A stretch of 64,000 nt of DNA from Neptunomonas antarctica (GTDB taxonomy: Bacteria > Pseudomonadota > Gammaproteobacteria > Pseudomonadales > Balneatricaceae): contig NZ_LJSI01000053.1 of NCBI RefSeq assembly GCF_001305295.1, positions 682,001 through 746,000 on the forward strand, given 5' to 3'. Under the pieces are notes generated by a model. That model was not told where the DNA came from. It saw nothing but the letters and a program-made list of their open reading frames with translations, and made no database searches. The translations under genes were made by a program, and so were the position numbers. This document shows positions 54,613 to 64,000 of the stretch, one piece after another; within the stretch, counting starts at the first letter, position 1; every line of letters starts with the position of its first letter.

Positions 54613-54689
54613 GCGCCCGTAGCTCAGCTGGATAGAGTACTTGGCTACGAACCAGGCGGTCGCACGTTCGAATCGTGCCGGGCGCACCA
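54613..54689 (+). tRNA. tRNA-Arg (ACG), copy 3
   Basis: 77 bases. It differs from copies 1 and 2 only in the last acceptor pair (GCGCCCG/CGGGCGC in place of GCGCCCA/TGGGCGC), a compensated change. Confidence 0.97.
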
Positions 54690-54776
54690 CTTATTTATTC
54701 CTGCTTCCCTCCTCGTTATAGTTGCTCCTTCTACATCTTAATTTAATCTGTCAATTTAATATGAAAGTTCACTGAT

Positions 54777-56234
54777 ATGAAATTCATCGTCAAGCTGTTT
54801 CCCGAAATTACCATCAAAAGTCGTCCAGTACGGCGTCGCTTTATTCAAAGACTGCAAAACAATTTACAAATACAGCTGAAACGCATATCCAGCAAAATTA
54901 CTGTCAGTAGTTTTTGGGATAAGCTCGAAGTTGTCTTGCCCGAAGGGTTATTAGATCTGCGCGAAGAGGTGTGTGGCACGATGCAGCGCACACCGGGTGT
55001 GCAATTTTTCTTGCAGGTTGTTGAGTATCCGCTAGGTGACTTTCAGGATGTGTTTGAAAGAACCTTGCCGCTTTACGTCGACCGTATCAAAGATAAGACT
55101 TTTAAGGTGCGTGTAAAGCGCCACGGGACGCATGACTTCACTTCAGTAGATATTCAACGCTACGTAGGCGCTTGTTTGCTGGCGCATACTCAATCAGCCG
55201 GTGTTGATGTACATAATCCTGATGTTTACGTTGATATGGAAATTCGTGAAGATCGGCTCTACGTTGTTGAAAAAATACATCAGGGATTAGGAGGCTACCC
55301 TCTGGGTACGCAGGAAGCCGTGTTATCTTTAATCTCCGGTGGTTTTGATTCGGTTGTCGCTTCTTATATGACCATGCGACGTGGATCAAAGACGCATTTC
55401 CTTTTCTTTAATCTGGGTGGGAAAGCTCACGAAATCGGAGTGAAGCAAGTCGCGTTGCATCTTTGGCAGCAATACGGGTCTTGTGCGCGCGTTAAGTTTG
55501 TTTCTGTTCCTTTTGATGAAGTGGTTGGCGATATTCTGCAAAACGTACATCACTCGCATATGGGTGTCGTACTCAAAAGGCAAATGATGCGTGCCGCTGA
55601 GCAAGTCGCTGATTTTATGAAAATCGATGCTATCGTGACAGGGGAAAGTATCGCTCAGGTATCCAGCCAAACCATTCCAAACTTAACTATTATTGATCAG
55701 GCCACGACTAAGTTGGTTATCCGTCCTCTGATAACGATGGACAAGCAGGATATTGTTGACAGAACTAAGGCGCTAGGCTGCTTTGATATCGTGAAAATGA
55801 TTCCTGAATACTGTGGTGTTATTTCTGACAGGCCGACTTCTCAGGCAAAAATAAAAAGAGTGCTTGAAGAAGAAGCGTGTTTGGATATGAGTGTGCTGAC
55901 TAAAGCAGTATATAATGCTCAAACCATGGCTATTGATCAAATTATAGAAAATCTTGATATACGCAGCGACATTGAAGCGTTGAGTAAGGTCTCAGAAAAT
56001 CAAGTCATTGTCGATGTGCGCGCACCTACTGAGCAGGAGCGTAAGCCGCTTAATATGCCTGGCTGTGAGATATTGCTGGTTCCTTTTTATGAATTAGAGG
56101 CTGCTGCTGCTGCGTGGGGCTCTAATACAGAATACTTATTGTATTGTGATAAGGGTGTTATGAGTCGGCTGCACGCTGAGAACTTGCAGGATAAAGGCTT
56201 TGAGAATGTAAAAATTTACCGTCCGTTAGTCTAA
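54777..56234 (+). CDS. thiI: tRNA 4-thiouridine synthetase with rhodanese domain
   Basis: A protein of 485 residues: NFLD/THUMP region in the first 165, PP-loop SGGFDS in LSLISGGFDSVVASYM at about 188-203, and a C-terminal rhodanese domain with the sulfur-carrying Cys in LLYCDKGVMS. It makes s4U8 in tRNA and, with the rhodanese domain, supplies sulfur for thiazole synthesis. A Cys pair (Cys344-like GCFDIVKMIPEYCG and the rhodanese Cys) needed for turnover is present. Confidence 0.95.
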   Translation: MKFIVKLFPEITIKSRPVRRRFIQRLQNNLQIQLKRISSKITVSSFWDKLEVVLPEGLLDLREEVCGTMQRTPGVQFFLQVVEYPLGDFQDVFERTLPLYVDRIKDKTFKVRVKRHGTHDFTSVDIQRYVGACLLAHTQSAGVDVHNPDVYVDMEIREDRLYVVEKIHQGLGGYPLGTQEAVLSLISGGFDSVVASYMTMRRGSKTHFLFFNLGGKAHEIGVKQVALHLWQQYGSCARVKFVSVPFDEVVGDILQNVHHSHMGVVLKRQMMRAAEQVADFMKIDAIVTGESIAQVSSQTIPNLTIIDQATTKLVIRPLITMDKQDIVDRTKALGCFDIVKMIPEYCGVISDRPTSQAKIKRVLEEEACLDMSVLTKAVYNAQTMAIDQIIENLDIRSDIEALSKVSENQVIVDVRAPTEQERKPLNMPGCEILLVPFYELEAAAAAWGSNTEYLLYCDKGVMSRLHAENLQDKGFENVKIYRPLV

Positions 56235-56490
56235 TTTACTTGAGACTTAGTATGTTGTTATGAAGTATCTAACTGATTTTGTTAGGTAATAGTATTATCG
56301 ACAATCATGCTGCATGTGCGCAAAAGTTGATCTGAATTGGTACGGTAAAGTTGCTACGCATTGCCTTTTGAGGTTTAATTGCCCCTGTTACAAAATTCTA
56401 TTTTTCAGTATTGCCTTTAAATCGAAGGTGTTATTCGCTGTAAAAAGTTTTTGTGCGTAATTTTCTATCACATATTAGGAGCAGCCACAG

Positions 56491-56730
56491 ATGGATAATC
56501 TGTTATCAGAAGGCCTGACATTAATGGTCTTTGGTATGGGCTTTGTATTTATGTTCCTGACATTGTTGGTCGTTGTTACGACTTGCATGTCAAAGCTGGT
56601 TGTGAAATATGGGCCGGCACCGCAACTTAAAGCCGCACCGTCAAGAGCGGCTGTGCCTGTTGCAGCACAAGTTAACAGTGATGAGCTTGTTGCTGTAATA
56701 ACGGCAGCCGTACATAAATATCGTTCATAA
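56491..56730 (+). CDS. oadG: oxaloacetate decarboxylase gamma subunit
   Basis: A protein of 79 residues with one membrane helix (LTLMVFGMGFVFMFLTLLVVV) and an Ala/Pro-rich soluble tail, the usual OadG build. It anchors OadA to OadB and helps assembly; a zinc-site His near the end (VHKYRS) is present. AGGAGCAG precedes the ATG. First gene of oadGAB. Confidence 0.9.
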   Translation: MDNLLSEGLTLMVFGMGFVFMFLTLLVVVTTCMSKLVVKYGPAPQLKAAPSRAAVPVAAQVNSDELVAVITAAVHKYRS

Positions 56731-56787
56731 AAAACGATAAACAACTATAAAATTCGTGCACTATTATCGACAGAAGGCCTTTTACCC

Positions 56788-58566
56788 ATGTCCGATGCTA
56801 AGAAACCACTTGGTATTACTGATGTAGTTTTACGTGATGCTCATCAGTCTCTCTTCGCTACGCGTATGCGTATTGATGATATGTTACCCATCGCTGAAAA
56901 ACTGGATCAAATTGGATACTGGTCCCTTGAAAGCTGGGGCGGTGCCACGTTTGACTCCTGTATTCGTTTTATTGGTGAAGATCCATGGGATCGTATTCGC
57001 GAATTAAAAGCGGCTATGCCCAATACGCCCCAGCAAATGCTACTGCGGGGACAGAATTTACTGGGTTACCGTCATTATGCTGATGATGTTGTCAATAAAT
57101 TTATAGAACGTGCGGCTAAAAATGGCGTGGATGTGTTCCGTATTTTCGATGCGATGAATGATCCTCGTAACCTGGAAACTGCGATTAAAGCAGTTAAAGA
57201 GACAGGCCGGCACGCACAGGGGACTATTTCATATACAACCAGCCCTGTGCATACCACAGATATGTGGGTTGAATACGCAAAAACGCTTGAAGATATGGGC
57301 GCAGATTCAATTGCAATTAAGGACATGGCAGGAGTTCTGACACCTTACGCAGCGTTTGATCTGGTGTCACGTCTTAAGGCACAGACCGATCTTGAAGTTC
57401 AATTGCATGCGCATGCAACGTCAGGATTGTCAGATATGACTATCTTAAAGGCTGTTGAAGCAGGTATTGACCGTGTTGATACGGCTATTTCTTCTATGTC
57501 TATGACTTATGGTCACAGTGCTACTGAGTCTGTTGTCGCAGCACTGCAAGGTACTGACCGCGATACGGGGCTTGATCTCGAAAAGCTTGAAGAGATCGCA
57601 GCTTACTTCCGTGAAGTGCGTAAGAAATATGCTAAATTCGAAGGTTCCTTGCGTGGAACCGATTCTCGGATACTGATAGCTCAGGTGCCGGGTGGTATGT
57701 TAACCAACATGGAAGGTCAGCTAAAAGAACAGGGCGCATTAGATAAGTTTGATGAAGTCCTGGCTGAAATCCCACGTATTCGTAAAGATTTAGGTTATAT
57801 ACCGCTAGTCACACCGACGTCTCAAATAGTGGGAACCCAGGCGGTTATTAACGTACTGATGGGTGAGCGTTATAAAACCATATCAAAAGAAGTCCAGGGT
57901 ATTCTGAAAGGTGAATATGGCGCAGCGCCTGCTCCATATGATGCAGAATTACAGGCACGTGTATTGGATGGCGCTGAAGCGCTGACATGCCGTCCAGCAG
58001 ATATGCTGGAATCTGAGGTAGAAAAGCTAACAACAGAGCTACGTTCTTTGGCTGCTGAAAAAGGCGTTCATTTAGCCAAGGCAGACAACGAAATAGACGA
58101 TGTATTGACATACGCGTTGTTCCCTCAGATTGGTTTGAAATTTCTGGAAAATCGCGGTAACCCTGATGCGTTTGAACCTGCCCCTACAATAGAGGATGCT
58201 AAAGCTATGGCTGCACCTAAAAATACCGGACCTCAAGTTTATACAATTACGGTCAATGGTCAGAATTATGTTGTTCAAGTGGCTGAAGGTGGAGATATTT
58301 CATCGGTCACGCCGGCAGTTGCTGCGACTGCCGCGGCTCCTGCACCAACAACCGGTGAGGCTGTTCCAGCGCCACTGGCAGGTAATATCTGGAAAGTGCA
58401 GGTCTCCGTTGGTCAGGCGCTTCAAGAAGGTGACGTGTTGGTTATCCTCGAAGCAATGAAAATGGAAACCGAAGTGCGTGCAGCGAGAGCGGGCACGGTT
58501 GTTTCTGTCGAAGTTAAAGACGGCGATGCGGTTCAGGTGGGTGATACGCTGATTACACTGGCGTAA
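56788..58566 (+). CDS. oadA: oxaloacetate decarboxylase alpha subunit
   Basis: A protein of 592 residues. The carboxyltransferase TIM barrel carries [18 protein letters not shown] and [10 protein letters not shown] (metal His), followed by an Ala/Pro linker and a biotinyl domain with the acceptor Lys in [11 protein letters not shown]. It transfers CO2 from oxaloacetate to biotin for release by OadB with sodium export. Length is normal. 57 bp after oadG and 14 bp before oadB. Confidence 0.96.
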   Translation: MSDAKKPLGITDVVLRDAHQSLFATRMRIDDMLPIAEKLDQIGYWSLESWGGATFDSCIRFIGEDPWDRIRELKAAMPNTPQQMLLRGQNLLGYRHYADDVVNKFIERAAKNGVDVFRIFDAMNDPRNLETAIKAVKETGRHAQGTISYTTSPVHTTDMWVEYAKTLEDMGADSIAIKDMAGVLTPYAAFDLVSRLKAQTDLEVQLHAHATSGLSDMTILKAVEAGIDRVDTAISSMSMTYGHSATESVVAALQGTDRDTGLDLEKLEEIAAYFREVRKKYAKFEGSLRGTDSRILIAQVPGGMLTNMEGQLKEQGALDKFDEVLAEIPRIRKDLGYIPLVTPTSQIVGTQAVINVLMGERYKTISKEVQGILKGEYGAAPAPYDAELQARVLDGAEALTCRPADMLESEVEKLTTELRSLAAEKGVHLAKADNEIDDVLTYALFPQIGLKFLENRGNPDAFEPAPTIEDAKAMAAPKNTGPQVYTITVNGQNYVVQVAEGGDISSVTPAVAATAAAPAPTTGEAVPAPLAGNIWKVQVSVGQALQEGDVLVILEAMKMETEVRAARAGTVVSVEVKDGDAVQVGDTLITLA

Positions 58567-58579
58567 GGGGTCTACCAAA

Positions 58580-59881
58580 ATGGATAAGCTTCTCGATTTA
58601 TGGTTCGCATCAGGCATCTACAATGTTTCTGGTGGACAAGTGGTAATGATCGCAGTCGGTCTGATGCTGCTTTACCTGGCGATCCGCAAAAATTTTGAAC
58701 CATTATTGCTCGTTCCAATAGGCTTTGGTGGTATTCTTGCGAACATACCTGAAGCAGGATTAGCATTTTCGGCCGTTGAAAATGCGGTGCATTTTGCTTC
58801 ACCTGAGCTGTTGCTTAGTTTTGCTTCTGTATTAGGCATATCTGGTATTGATCCGCATGATATCTTGCAGGCGTATCATACGGCTAATGCGAGTACACAT
58901 GCCGCAGCAACCTTGCTGGCTAATGATAATAATTTCAATAATGGGATGCTGTATAATTTTTATAGCGTTGCGATTGCGTCGGGTGCCGCCCCTTTGATTA
59001 TATTCATGGGTGTCGGGGCGATGACAGATTTCGGTCCATTATTGGCTAATCCTAAAACATTGTTTTTGGGTGCTGCCGCTCAGTTTGGTATTTTTGCTAC
59101 GGTATTGGGTGCGGTTGGTCTGACAAGTCTGGGTATTATGGACTTCAGTATTCAGGATGCTGCGGCTATCGGAATCATCGGCGGTGCTGATGGCCCAACG
59201 GCTATCTATGTTGCTAGTTTGCTATCTCCGCAGTTGCTGGGTGCTATAGCGGTTGCTGCATACTCGTATATGGCCTTGGTTCCGCTAATTCAGCCGCCGA
59301 TTATGCGTGCTTTGACGACAGAAGCTGAGCGTAAAATTAAGATGGTCCAGCTGCGTCATATCTCTAAATTAGAGAAAATTCTATTCCCTCTGTTGTTGCT
59401 AATTCTTGTTGCCATGTTGCTACCAGATGCTGCGCCACTGTTGGGTATGTTCTGTTTCGGAAATCTAATGCGAGAGTGTGGTGTTGTTGATCGTTTGAGT
59501 GATACTTCTCAGAATGCCTTGATCAATATAGTTACCATCTTCCTTGGGCTTTCTGTGGGTTCTAAATTATCTGCAGATAAATTCTTGGATATGCAAACAT
59601 TAGGTATTCTGGTGTTAGGTATCATTGCTTTTGGTATCGGTACCGCGATGGGTATTCTGATGGCTAAGTTGATGAATAAATTGGCAGGTGGTAACTCTAT
59701 TAATCCATTAATTGGATCTGCAGGTGTTTCCGCTGTACCTATGGCTGCTCGTGTGTCGAATAAGCTAGGTCTTGAGGCTAATTCTCAAAACTTCTTATTG
59801 ATGCACGCTATGGGCCCAAATGTCGCTGGTGTTATCGGTTCTGCTGTTGCTGCAGGTGTGATGATCAAGTTTGTTGGTTAA
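58580..59881 (+). CDS. oadB: oxaloacetate decarboxylase beta subunit (Na+ pump)
   Basis: A protein of 433 residues with about nine or more helices. The sodium-binding region [15 protein letters not shown] contains the essential Asp, and the second signature GNLMRECGV with [13 protein letters not shown] is present. It decarboxylates carboxybiotin while exporting Na+, which suits a marine sodium economy. A strong terminator follows. Confidence 0.96.
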   Translation: MDKLLDLWFASGIYNVSGGQVVMIAVGLMLLYLAIRKNFEPLLLVPIGFGGILANIPEAGLAFSAVENAVHFASPELLLSFASVLGISGIDPHDILQAYHTANASTHAAATLLANDNNFNNGMLYNFYSVAIASGAAPLIIFMGVGAMTDFGPLLANPKTLFLGAAAQFGIFATVLGAVGLTSLGIMDFSIQDAAAIGIIGGADGPTAIYVASLLSPQLLGAIAVAAYSYMALVPLIQPPIMRALTTEAERKIKMVQLRHISKLEKILFPLLLLILVAMLLPDAAPLLGMFCFGNLMRECGVVDRLSDTSQNALINIVTIFLGLSVGSKLSADKFLDMQTLGILVLGIIAFGIGTAMGILMAKLMNKLAGGNSINPLIGSAGVSAVPMAARVSNKLGLEANSQNFLLMHAMGPNVAGVIGSAVAAGVMIKFVG

Positions 59882-59895
59882 TCGCTAAAGTAAAT

Positions 59896-59924
59896 AAAAA
59901 GGCCGCTCATTCAGCGGCCTTTTT
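59896..59924. terminator. rho-independent terminator after oadB
   Basis: AAAAAGGCCGCT-CATTC-AGCGGCCTTTTT. The symmetric A and T runs let it work in both directions, also for the convergent hydrolase gene. Confidence 0.93.
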
Positions 59925-59984
59925 ATATCTATTGTCCCGCCTTAAATTGTTCTGTGCTGATCCGCCGGCAAGTAAATTTTATAT

Positions 59985-60908
59985 CTAATATCCCGCTAAT
60001 ATTTCTACATGCGCCTCAACACTGAAGGCCAGTGCTACTGGGTTGTAGCCACCTTCAAGAACAGAAACTATTCGACCCTTTGAATATACTCTCGCGACAT
60101 CCATCAGTAACTTCGTCACCCATCGATAATCATCTTCATTAAGGTTGATATCTGCCATAGGGTCTTCATGATGCGCATCAAAACCCGCAGAAATATAAAT
60201 CATATCTGGTTTATGTTTCTGTAAAGCCGGCAGCCAGTATGTTTCTACCATCTTTCTGAAAAAGGCGCTGTCGCTATGGGCAGGCATTGGGCAATTGACG
60301 ATATTTGGGCGCTGAATATCGCAATACCTTTCCGGGTAGTACGGGTGCTGAAAAGTTGAGCATACTAATACTTCTGGTTTGTCTTTAAATATATCTACCG
60401 TTCCGTTGCAGTGATGTACGTCAAAATCAACAATAGCGACTCGGCTTACGTCTGGGTGCTGTAGCGCTTGCATTGCGCCAATAGCGACATTATTAAAAAA
60501 ACAAAAACCCATGGGCGTATTATGTTCTGCGTGATGGCCCGGAGGTCTGACTGCGCAAAATGCATTATCTGTTTTGCCTGAGAGAACGCGGTTGGTTGCA
60601 AGAATAGTTGAGCCAGCCGCTAAGCTGGCTGCATGTAATGAATCAGGACACAATGCAGTATCCTCGTCAGTATAAACAATCCCTTCTGACGGTAGTTTCA
60701 TTTCAAGGCGCTTTTGGTGCAAAGGCGCATGCGCTAATGCAATCTGTTCAGCCGTTACGTGTACTGACTGGAGTGTGTCTAATTGTTGTATTAAGCCTGT
60801 TCGTTCAAGTACTTTACGTATAGCAAGTAAGCGTATAGGACTTTCTGGATGTTCAGGCCCCATGTTATGAAGACCGCAGTCATCATGGCTGATAAAGGTA
60901 GTTGTCAT
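59985..60908 (-). CDS. histone deacetylase-family hydrolase
   Basis: A protein of about 307 residues from the ATG at 60908 ([20 protein letters not shown] is the normal family start); an ATG at 60926 adds six residues. Active-site segments: [20 protein letters not shown], zinc ligands in [10 protein letters not shown], and [11 protein letters not shown]. Bacterial members remove acetyl groups from polyamines or other small molecules. Given the many polyamine genes here, acetylpolyamine amidohydrolase is attractive, but the gene is 12 kb from them and the assignment is inference. Confidence 0.82.
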   Translation of the reverse strand: MTTTFISHDDCGLHNMGPEHPESPIRLLAIRKVLERTGLIQQLDTLQSVHVTAEQIALAHAPLHQKRLEMKLPSEGIVYTDEDTALCPDSLHAASLAAGSTILATNRVLSGKTDNAFCAVRPPGHHAEHNTPMGFCFFNNVAIGAMQALQHPDVSRVAIVDFDVHHCNGTVDIFKDKPEVLVCSTFQHPYYPERYCDIQRPNIVNCPMPAHSDSAFFRKMVETYWLPALQKHKPDMIYISAGFDAHHEDPMADINLNEDDYRWVTKLLMDVARVYSKGRIVSVLEGGYNPVALAFSVEAHVEILAGY

Positions 60909-61101
60909 AATCCTTTCTACTCTCATTCTTTCTATGCAAGTGTACTGGAAAATATCACTTCAGGCTGCTTAGCAGAAGGTCTAAGTATGCTGTAAAGGAT
61001 CAATTTCTTGATTTAAATCATTGGGCCTGAGTATCCATAAGGATATTATATTTTCACAGCATAGAACTGTATTAAGCACTGCGTGTTCACCTTCGCCGGT
61101 G

Positions 61102-61110
61102 TTTTTTTTT
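61102..61110 (+). terminator. T9 run after a weak stem
   Basis: A short CACC/GGTG stem precedes nine T. It could end a short leader or antisense transcript, since no plus-strand gene lies just upstream. Confidence 0.3.
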
Positions 61111-61201
61111 ATCTACGGGTTAGTCTCCTTCCCCCAGCCTCCAATGGCTTTTATACTATTGTAATAAAACCTATTCTTGTTTCAAAAGGAACACCGGTTT
61201 C

Positions 61202-62803
61202 GTGCATTCGCCGATAATAGATTATTCCGTAAAACGTGTGCTGTTGATAGAAAGCAGCGGTAATATGCGCTCGACTATTGTTTATATGTTGAGACAGTTG
61301 GGTATTGCCAATATTCAGGCAATAACCATTAATGATCAGGTAATGGAGCTGATAAAAGAGAGTGCCTTCGATATTGTATTGCTGGGCCATAATAGTAGTG
61401 ATGCATTAGCAGGTATGCAGTTACTCGAAGAGTCGCGTTATCGTGGTTATATAAAACCGGGTACCTGTTGGATTTTCATGACAGGTGACGCCTCGCAAGA
61501 AGTTATCCTGCATGCTATCGACTGTCAGCCTGATGCGCTCCTTACAAAGCCCTTCACAATGGAAGAACTTAAATCCAGGCTTGACCTGATGATGTATCGT
61601 AAAGAGGCATTACGAGAGGTTGATGCAGCGGTCACTCGTGGGCAGTTGGATTTGGCTGTTAAGCTGTGCGACCGTGTTGAGTTATCCGGCAGTAATTATG
61701 ATTATGTGCAACTTATTAAAGGAAGGTTGCTGCTGCGCATGAACCGATTTAAAGAAGCAGAAAAATTTTTTAAATATAGATTTATGCATCTGAGTGAAAA
61801 AGAAAGTGGGCTCTGTCTGGCTGAGGCTTATATCGGACAGGAGAGATATGTAGATGCAAAAAATCTTCTATCAACATTGATGAATAAATTCCCGCTCCTG
61901 TTGCCGGTCTATGACTTGTTAGCAAAAGTACTTGAGCATGAAGGCGAAATGCTTCCAGCTCAGGATGTTTTGAAAAATGCAACGCAGAAATCTCCGTTAA
62001 GTTTGTTGAGAAACATGGAGTTAGGTCGGGTAGCGGTTTATACAAAGACACTCGAGTTGGCTAGCACAGCTTATCGAAAATCAATATCTCTGGGGAGGCA
62101 TAGTTGTTACCGTTCACCTGAGCCTTTTCTGCGCTTGGCCAATATTAGGCGTTTAGAAATGCTTGATGCGCCAGAACGCGAGCAGATTAACTTACGCAAT
62201 CAGTTCGATGAATTACTTAATACGGCTAGCTATCAATATCCGAAAGATCATACCTTGAGGGTTAAATCGGCATTACTTAAAAGTCAGATGAGTAGTGATC
62301 TTGGTAAGGAAGAGGACGCTAATCGGTATATGAGTGAGGCGTCAAAGTATGCAGAAAAGCTTCATCCCTCATTTGATCTGCGACGTGAATTACTAGATGT
62401 AACGGGGGATCGTTTGCCTATACTGGAGAAGCAGCCCGAGCCCGCTGTTGTAAAAGGAGTTACTCATGATCCCGATATGAGTATTAGGGTTAACCGACTC
62501 GGCGTTAAGCACTATCTTGCCGATAAGATTCCTCAGGCGATTCGTTATTTTGGTTTAGCGATTGAGAATGATCCAAAAAACAGTAGAGCTTTGTTGAATC
62601 TTGCTCAGCTATTTCTCGAGTCTGCAAAGCAGCAAGTTGCCCGTCGTGATGAGCGCTTGAAAATGGTAGCCCGGTATTTACGTTTAGCAGAAAGGATGAC
62701 ATTAACTCAAATAGAGATGCAGAAATTAACGTTACTTAAAAAATGCAGTGCAGTTGCATTGGAGAAATTACCTGATGGCAGCCTTGGCTCGTTACTTAAA
62801 TAG
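61202..62803 (+). CDS. receiver-like domain plus TPR protein
   Basis: A protein of 533 residues from a GTG at 61202 with AAGGA upstream. The first 125 residues form a CheY-like fold (KRVLLIESSGNMRSTIVYML; FMTGDASQE; LTKPFTMEEL with the conserved Lys). The position of the phosphoacceptor Asp reads IVLLGHN, with Gly in place of Asp. The rest is a chain of helical TPR-type repeats (from about 130 to 520, for example AIRYFGLAIENDPKNSRALLNLAQLFLES). It is probably a phosphorylation-independent scaffold, perhaps for motility or signalling. The family is known but its role is not. Confidence 0.78.
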   Translation: MHSPIIDYSVKRVLLIESSGNMRSTIVYMLRQLGIANIQAITINDQVMELIKESAFDIVLLGHNSSDALAGMQLLEESRYRGYIKPGTCWIFMTGDASQEVILHAIDCQPDALLTKPFTMEELKSRLDLMMYRKEALREVDAAVTRGQLDLAVKLCDRVELSGSNYDYVQLIKGRLLLRMNRFKEAEKFFKYRFMHLSEKESGLCLAEAYIGQERYVDAKNLLSTLMNKFPLLLPVYDLLAKVLEHEGEMLPAQDVLKNATQKSPLSLLRNMELGRVAVYTKTLELASTAYRKSISLGRHSCYRSPEPFLRLANIRRLEMLDAPEREQINLRNQFDELLNTASYQYPKDHTLRVKSALLKSQMSSDLGKEEDANRYMSEASKYAEKLHPSFDLRRELLDVTGDRLPILEKQPEPAVVKGVTHDPDMSIRVNRLGVKHYLADKIPQAIRYFGLAIENDPKNSRALLNLAQLFLESAKQQVARRDERLKMVARYLRLAERMTLTQIEMQKLTLLKKCSAVALEKLPDGSLGSLLK

Positions 62804-62967
62804 CGTATAAGGTCTCAGCATTCTACGAGAAGTCGGGTCAAAGGGTTGTCGTACCAGAGTAGATTCAGTAGAAAAATCTAATGTATAGAGCATGTGCGGG
62901 TGTAAACTCTGGATGCTTGGAATATTGGATAGTACGAAATTTAAAGGAAATTGGCAGGAAGGTGTAA

Positions 62968-63044
62968 TGGTGTCCCAGGCAGGAATTGAACCTGCGACCT
63001 GCCCCTTAGGAGGGGGCTGCTCTATCCAGCTGAGCTACTGAGAC
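62968..63044 (-). tRNA. tRNA-Arg (CCT)
   Basis: 77 bases on the minus strand, acceptor GTCTCAG/CTGGGAC with CCA encoded. The anticodon loop in CCCCCTCCTAAGGGG gives CCT, reading AGG. Confidence 0.96.
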
Positions 63045-63241
63045 AAATATAAGTACCAGGTGATGAAAAAACCTGTATTTAAGAGCCGGTATATTAAGGG
63101 TTTTTCGGTACTCTGAAAAGTAATCATCTGTTTTTTTCGGGATTTGTTCGCTAAATAGCAGAAAGATATATTGTTGTGTGGATGATGCTGTTTTGATTTT
63201 AGATGTTTGTATAGAGTGTTGTGGCGTATTGCCCTTCAGGT

Positions 63242-63736
63242 TTAGGCTTTTCCGAGGTGGGATTGTCCGGTGTAGTTGCCTTTTGCGCCTTTGGCTGTAT
63301 AAAGGCTGTTAGTAGGTTTCTGGCCGCGTAGTATGGTGAGTAGCTTATTTACATTTTGACTATTACGCATTAAAACCTGCTCATTTCGCAGATTGGCGTC
63401 CATAGTTGTTTTTAGTGTTGTTTCCAGCGTACTCCAGTGGTTCCTAAATTGCGTAACGAGTGTTTGGTCAGATGTTTGTGCTAACAAAGATTCAAGACCC
63501 TCTTTCGATACAGAAAAACCAGCCGTCACCAGATGCTCTGCGCGGGCTTGATTATTTTGATCGAATTGGATGAGTACTTCTTTTTTTTGATCGTTTAGTT
63601 TTTGAATAACATCAATGTTACGTGATTTTAATGCGTCTAATTCTTCATCCAAAAGTTTCTTCAAGCTGCTTAAAATAGCAATGCCCTCATAAGCGAGGGC
63701 ATTAATGGCGCTGACAGTGGAAGAGAAATCAGTCAT
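63242..63736 (-). CDS. flgN: flagellar export chaperone FlgN
   Basis: A protein of 164 residues, all-helical with the FlgN layout: LKKLLDEELDALKSRNIDVIQKLNDQKKEVLIQFDQ in the first half (read in two segments) and VLMRNSQNVNKLLTILRGQ at the C-terminal chaperone helix, then a Gly/Lys tail. FlgN escorts hook-associated proteins FlgK and FlgL. It follows flgM by six bases, the standard flgMN arrangement. Confidence 0.88.
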   Translation of the reverse strand: MTDFSSTVSAINALAYEGIAILSSLKKLLDEELDALKSRNIDVIQKLNDQKKEVLIQFDQNNQARAEHLVTAGFSVSKEGLESLLAQTSDQTLVTQFRNHWSTLETTLKTTMDANLRNEQVLMRNSQNVNKLLTILRGQKPTNSLYTAKGAKGNYTGQSHLGKA

Positions 63737-63742
63737 CTTTGA

Positions 63743-64000
63743 TTATTCCAGACTCGATTCAAAACTAATAATCTTATCGGCAACACTCTGAGCATCGACC
63801 TGGTAAGTGCCATTATCAATCGCGGCTTTCAGGCTGGCGACGCGATCACTATCAACGTCAGGTGTGTTGGCAATTTTAGCGTCTGCTGCCTGCATCACTT
63901 TAACGGTATCACTTAGTTCAACCGTATCTTTTTGCACCGGACGCGTAGGAGTGCTCGTCGTAGGTTCAGCACTCCCATTTGTTTTCTGGGTGCTGACCTT
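63743..64000 (-). CDS. flgM: anti-sigma-28 factor FlgM, C-terminal 85 residues
   Basis: Open to the right edge, so the N-terminal start lies outside. The visible part shows a flexible Thr/Ser/Pro-rich stretch and then VELSDTVKVMQ, VDSDRVASLKAAIDNGTYQVD and AQSVADKIISFES, the helices that hold FliA. FlgM keeps sigma-28 silent until the hook is finished and is then exported. An internal GTG at 63937 is not the true start. Confidence 0.9.
   Translation of the reverse strand, partial: KVSTQKTNGSAEPTTSTPTRPVQKDTVELSDTVKVMQAADAKIANTPDVDSDRVASLKAAIDNGTYQVDAQSVADKIISFESSLE

Overview
The window reads as a chromosomal segment of a marine gammaproteobacterium, most like the Oceanospirillaceae (Neptunomonas/Amphritea/Marinobacterium type). 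This is inferred from the core block pncC-recA-recX-alaS-lysC-csrA-tRNA, the Na+-pumping oxaloacetate decarboxylase (oadGAB), the polar flagellar flgM-flgN pair, a TRAP transporter with an attached UspA protein, and moderate GC content. No species can be named from the sequence alone.

Positions 1-4000: the end of an agmatinase gene, then a decayed 3' end of a group II intron, an orphan DUF2971-like gene, and a two-gene operon (COG0523 GTPase plus DUF1826) behind a 37-bp palindrome with a Zur-type core.

Positions 4000-29300 form a polyamine and omega-amino-acid utilisation island. It holds a PuuC-type aldehyde dehydrogenase, a LuxR-family regulator, a putrescine aminotransferase (SpuC type), a FadR/GntR regulator with perfect operators on both flanks, two glutamylpolyamine synthetases (PuuA type), two polyamine-binding proteins (PotF type), a complete PotGHI transporter, a class-I glutamine amidotransferase that could stand in for PuuD, a PuuB-type FAD oxidase, a TetR regulator, and bauA-bauC for beta-alanine. 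The expected flow is: import by PotFGHI; gamma-glutamylation (PuuA), oxidation (PuuB), dehydrogenation (PuuC) and glutamate removal (amidotransferase), or direct transamination (SpuC) then dehydrogenation, both ending in GABA-type acids. Set within this are ovoA (ovothiol synthesis), preceded by a start-less zinc-ribbon reading frame, and two lipoproteins of unknown role.

Positions 29500-47300: an MBOAT acyltransferase with its SGNH/DltD-like partner, a free-standing cyclic-nucleotide-binding domain protein, an EamA exporter, an NhaC-type antiporter, a second PuuB-type oxidase, a DctPQM TRAP transporter with UspA, succinate-semialdehyde dehydrogenase and a third class III aminotransferase. 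Three LysR regulators of one subgroup are spread among these genes. This looks like a second amine or amino-acid catabolic module.

Positions 47500-64000 are housekeeping: pncC, recA (with an SOS box), recX, alaS, lysC, csrA, tRNA-Ser(GCT), three tRNA-Arg(ACG), thiI, oadGAB, a histone-deacetylase-like hydrolase, a receiver/TPR protein whose phosphoacceptor position appears to be Gly, tRNA-Arg(CCT), flgN and a partial flgM.
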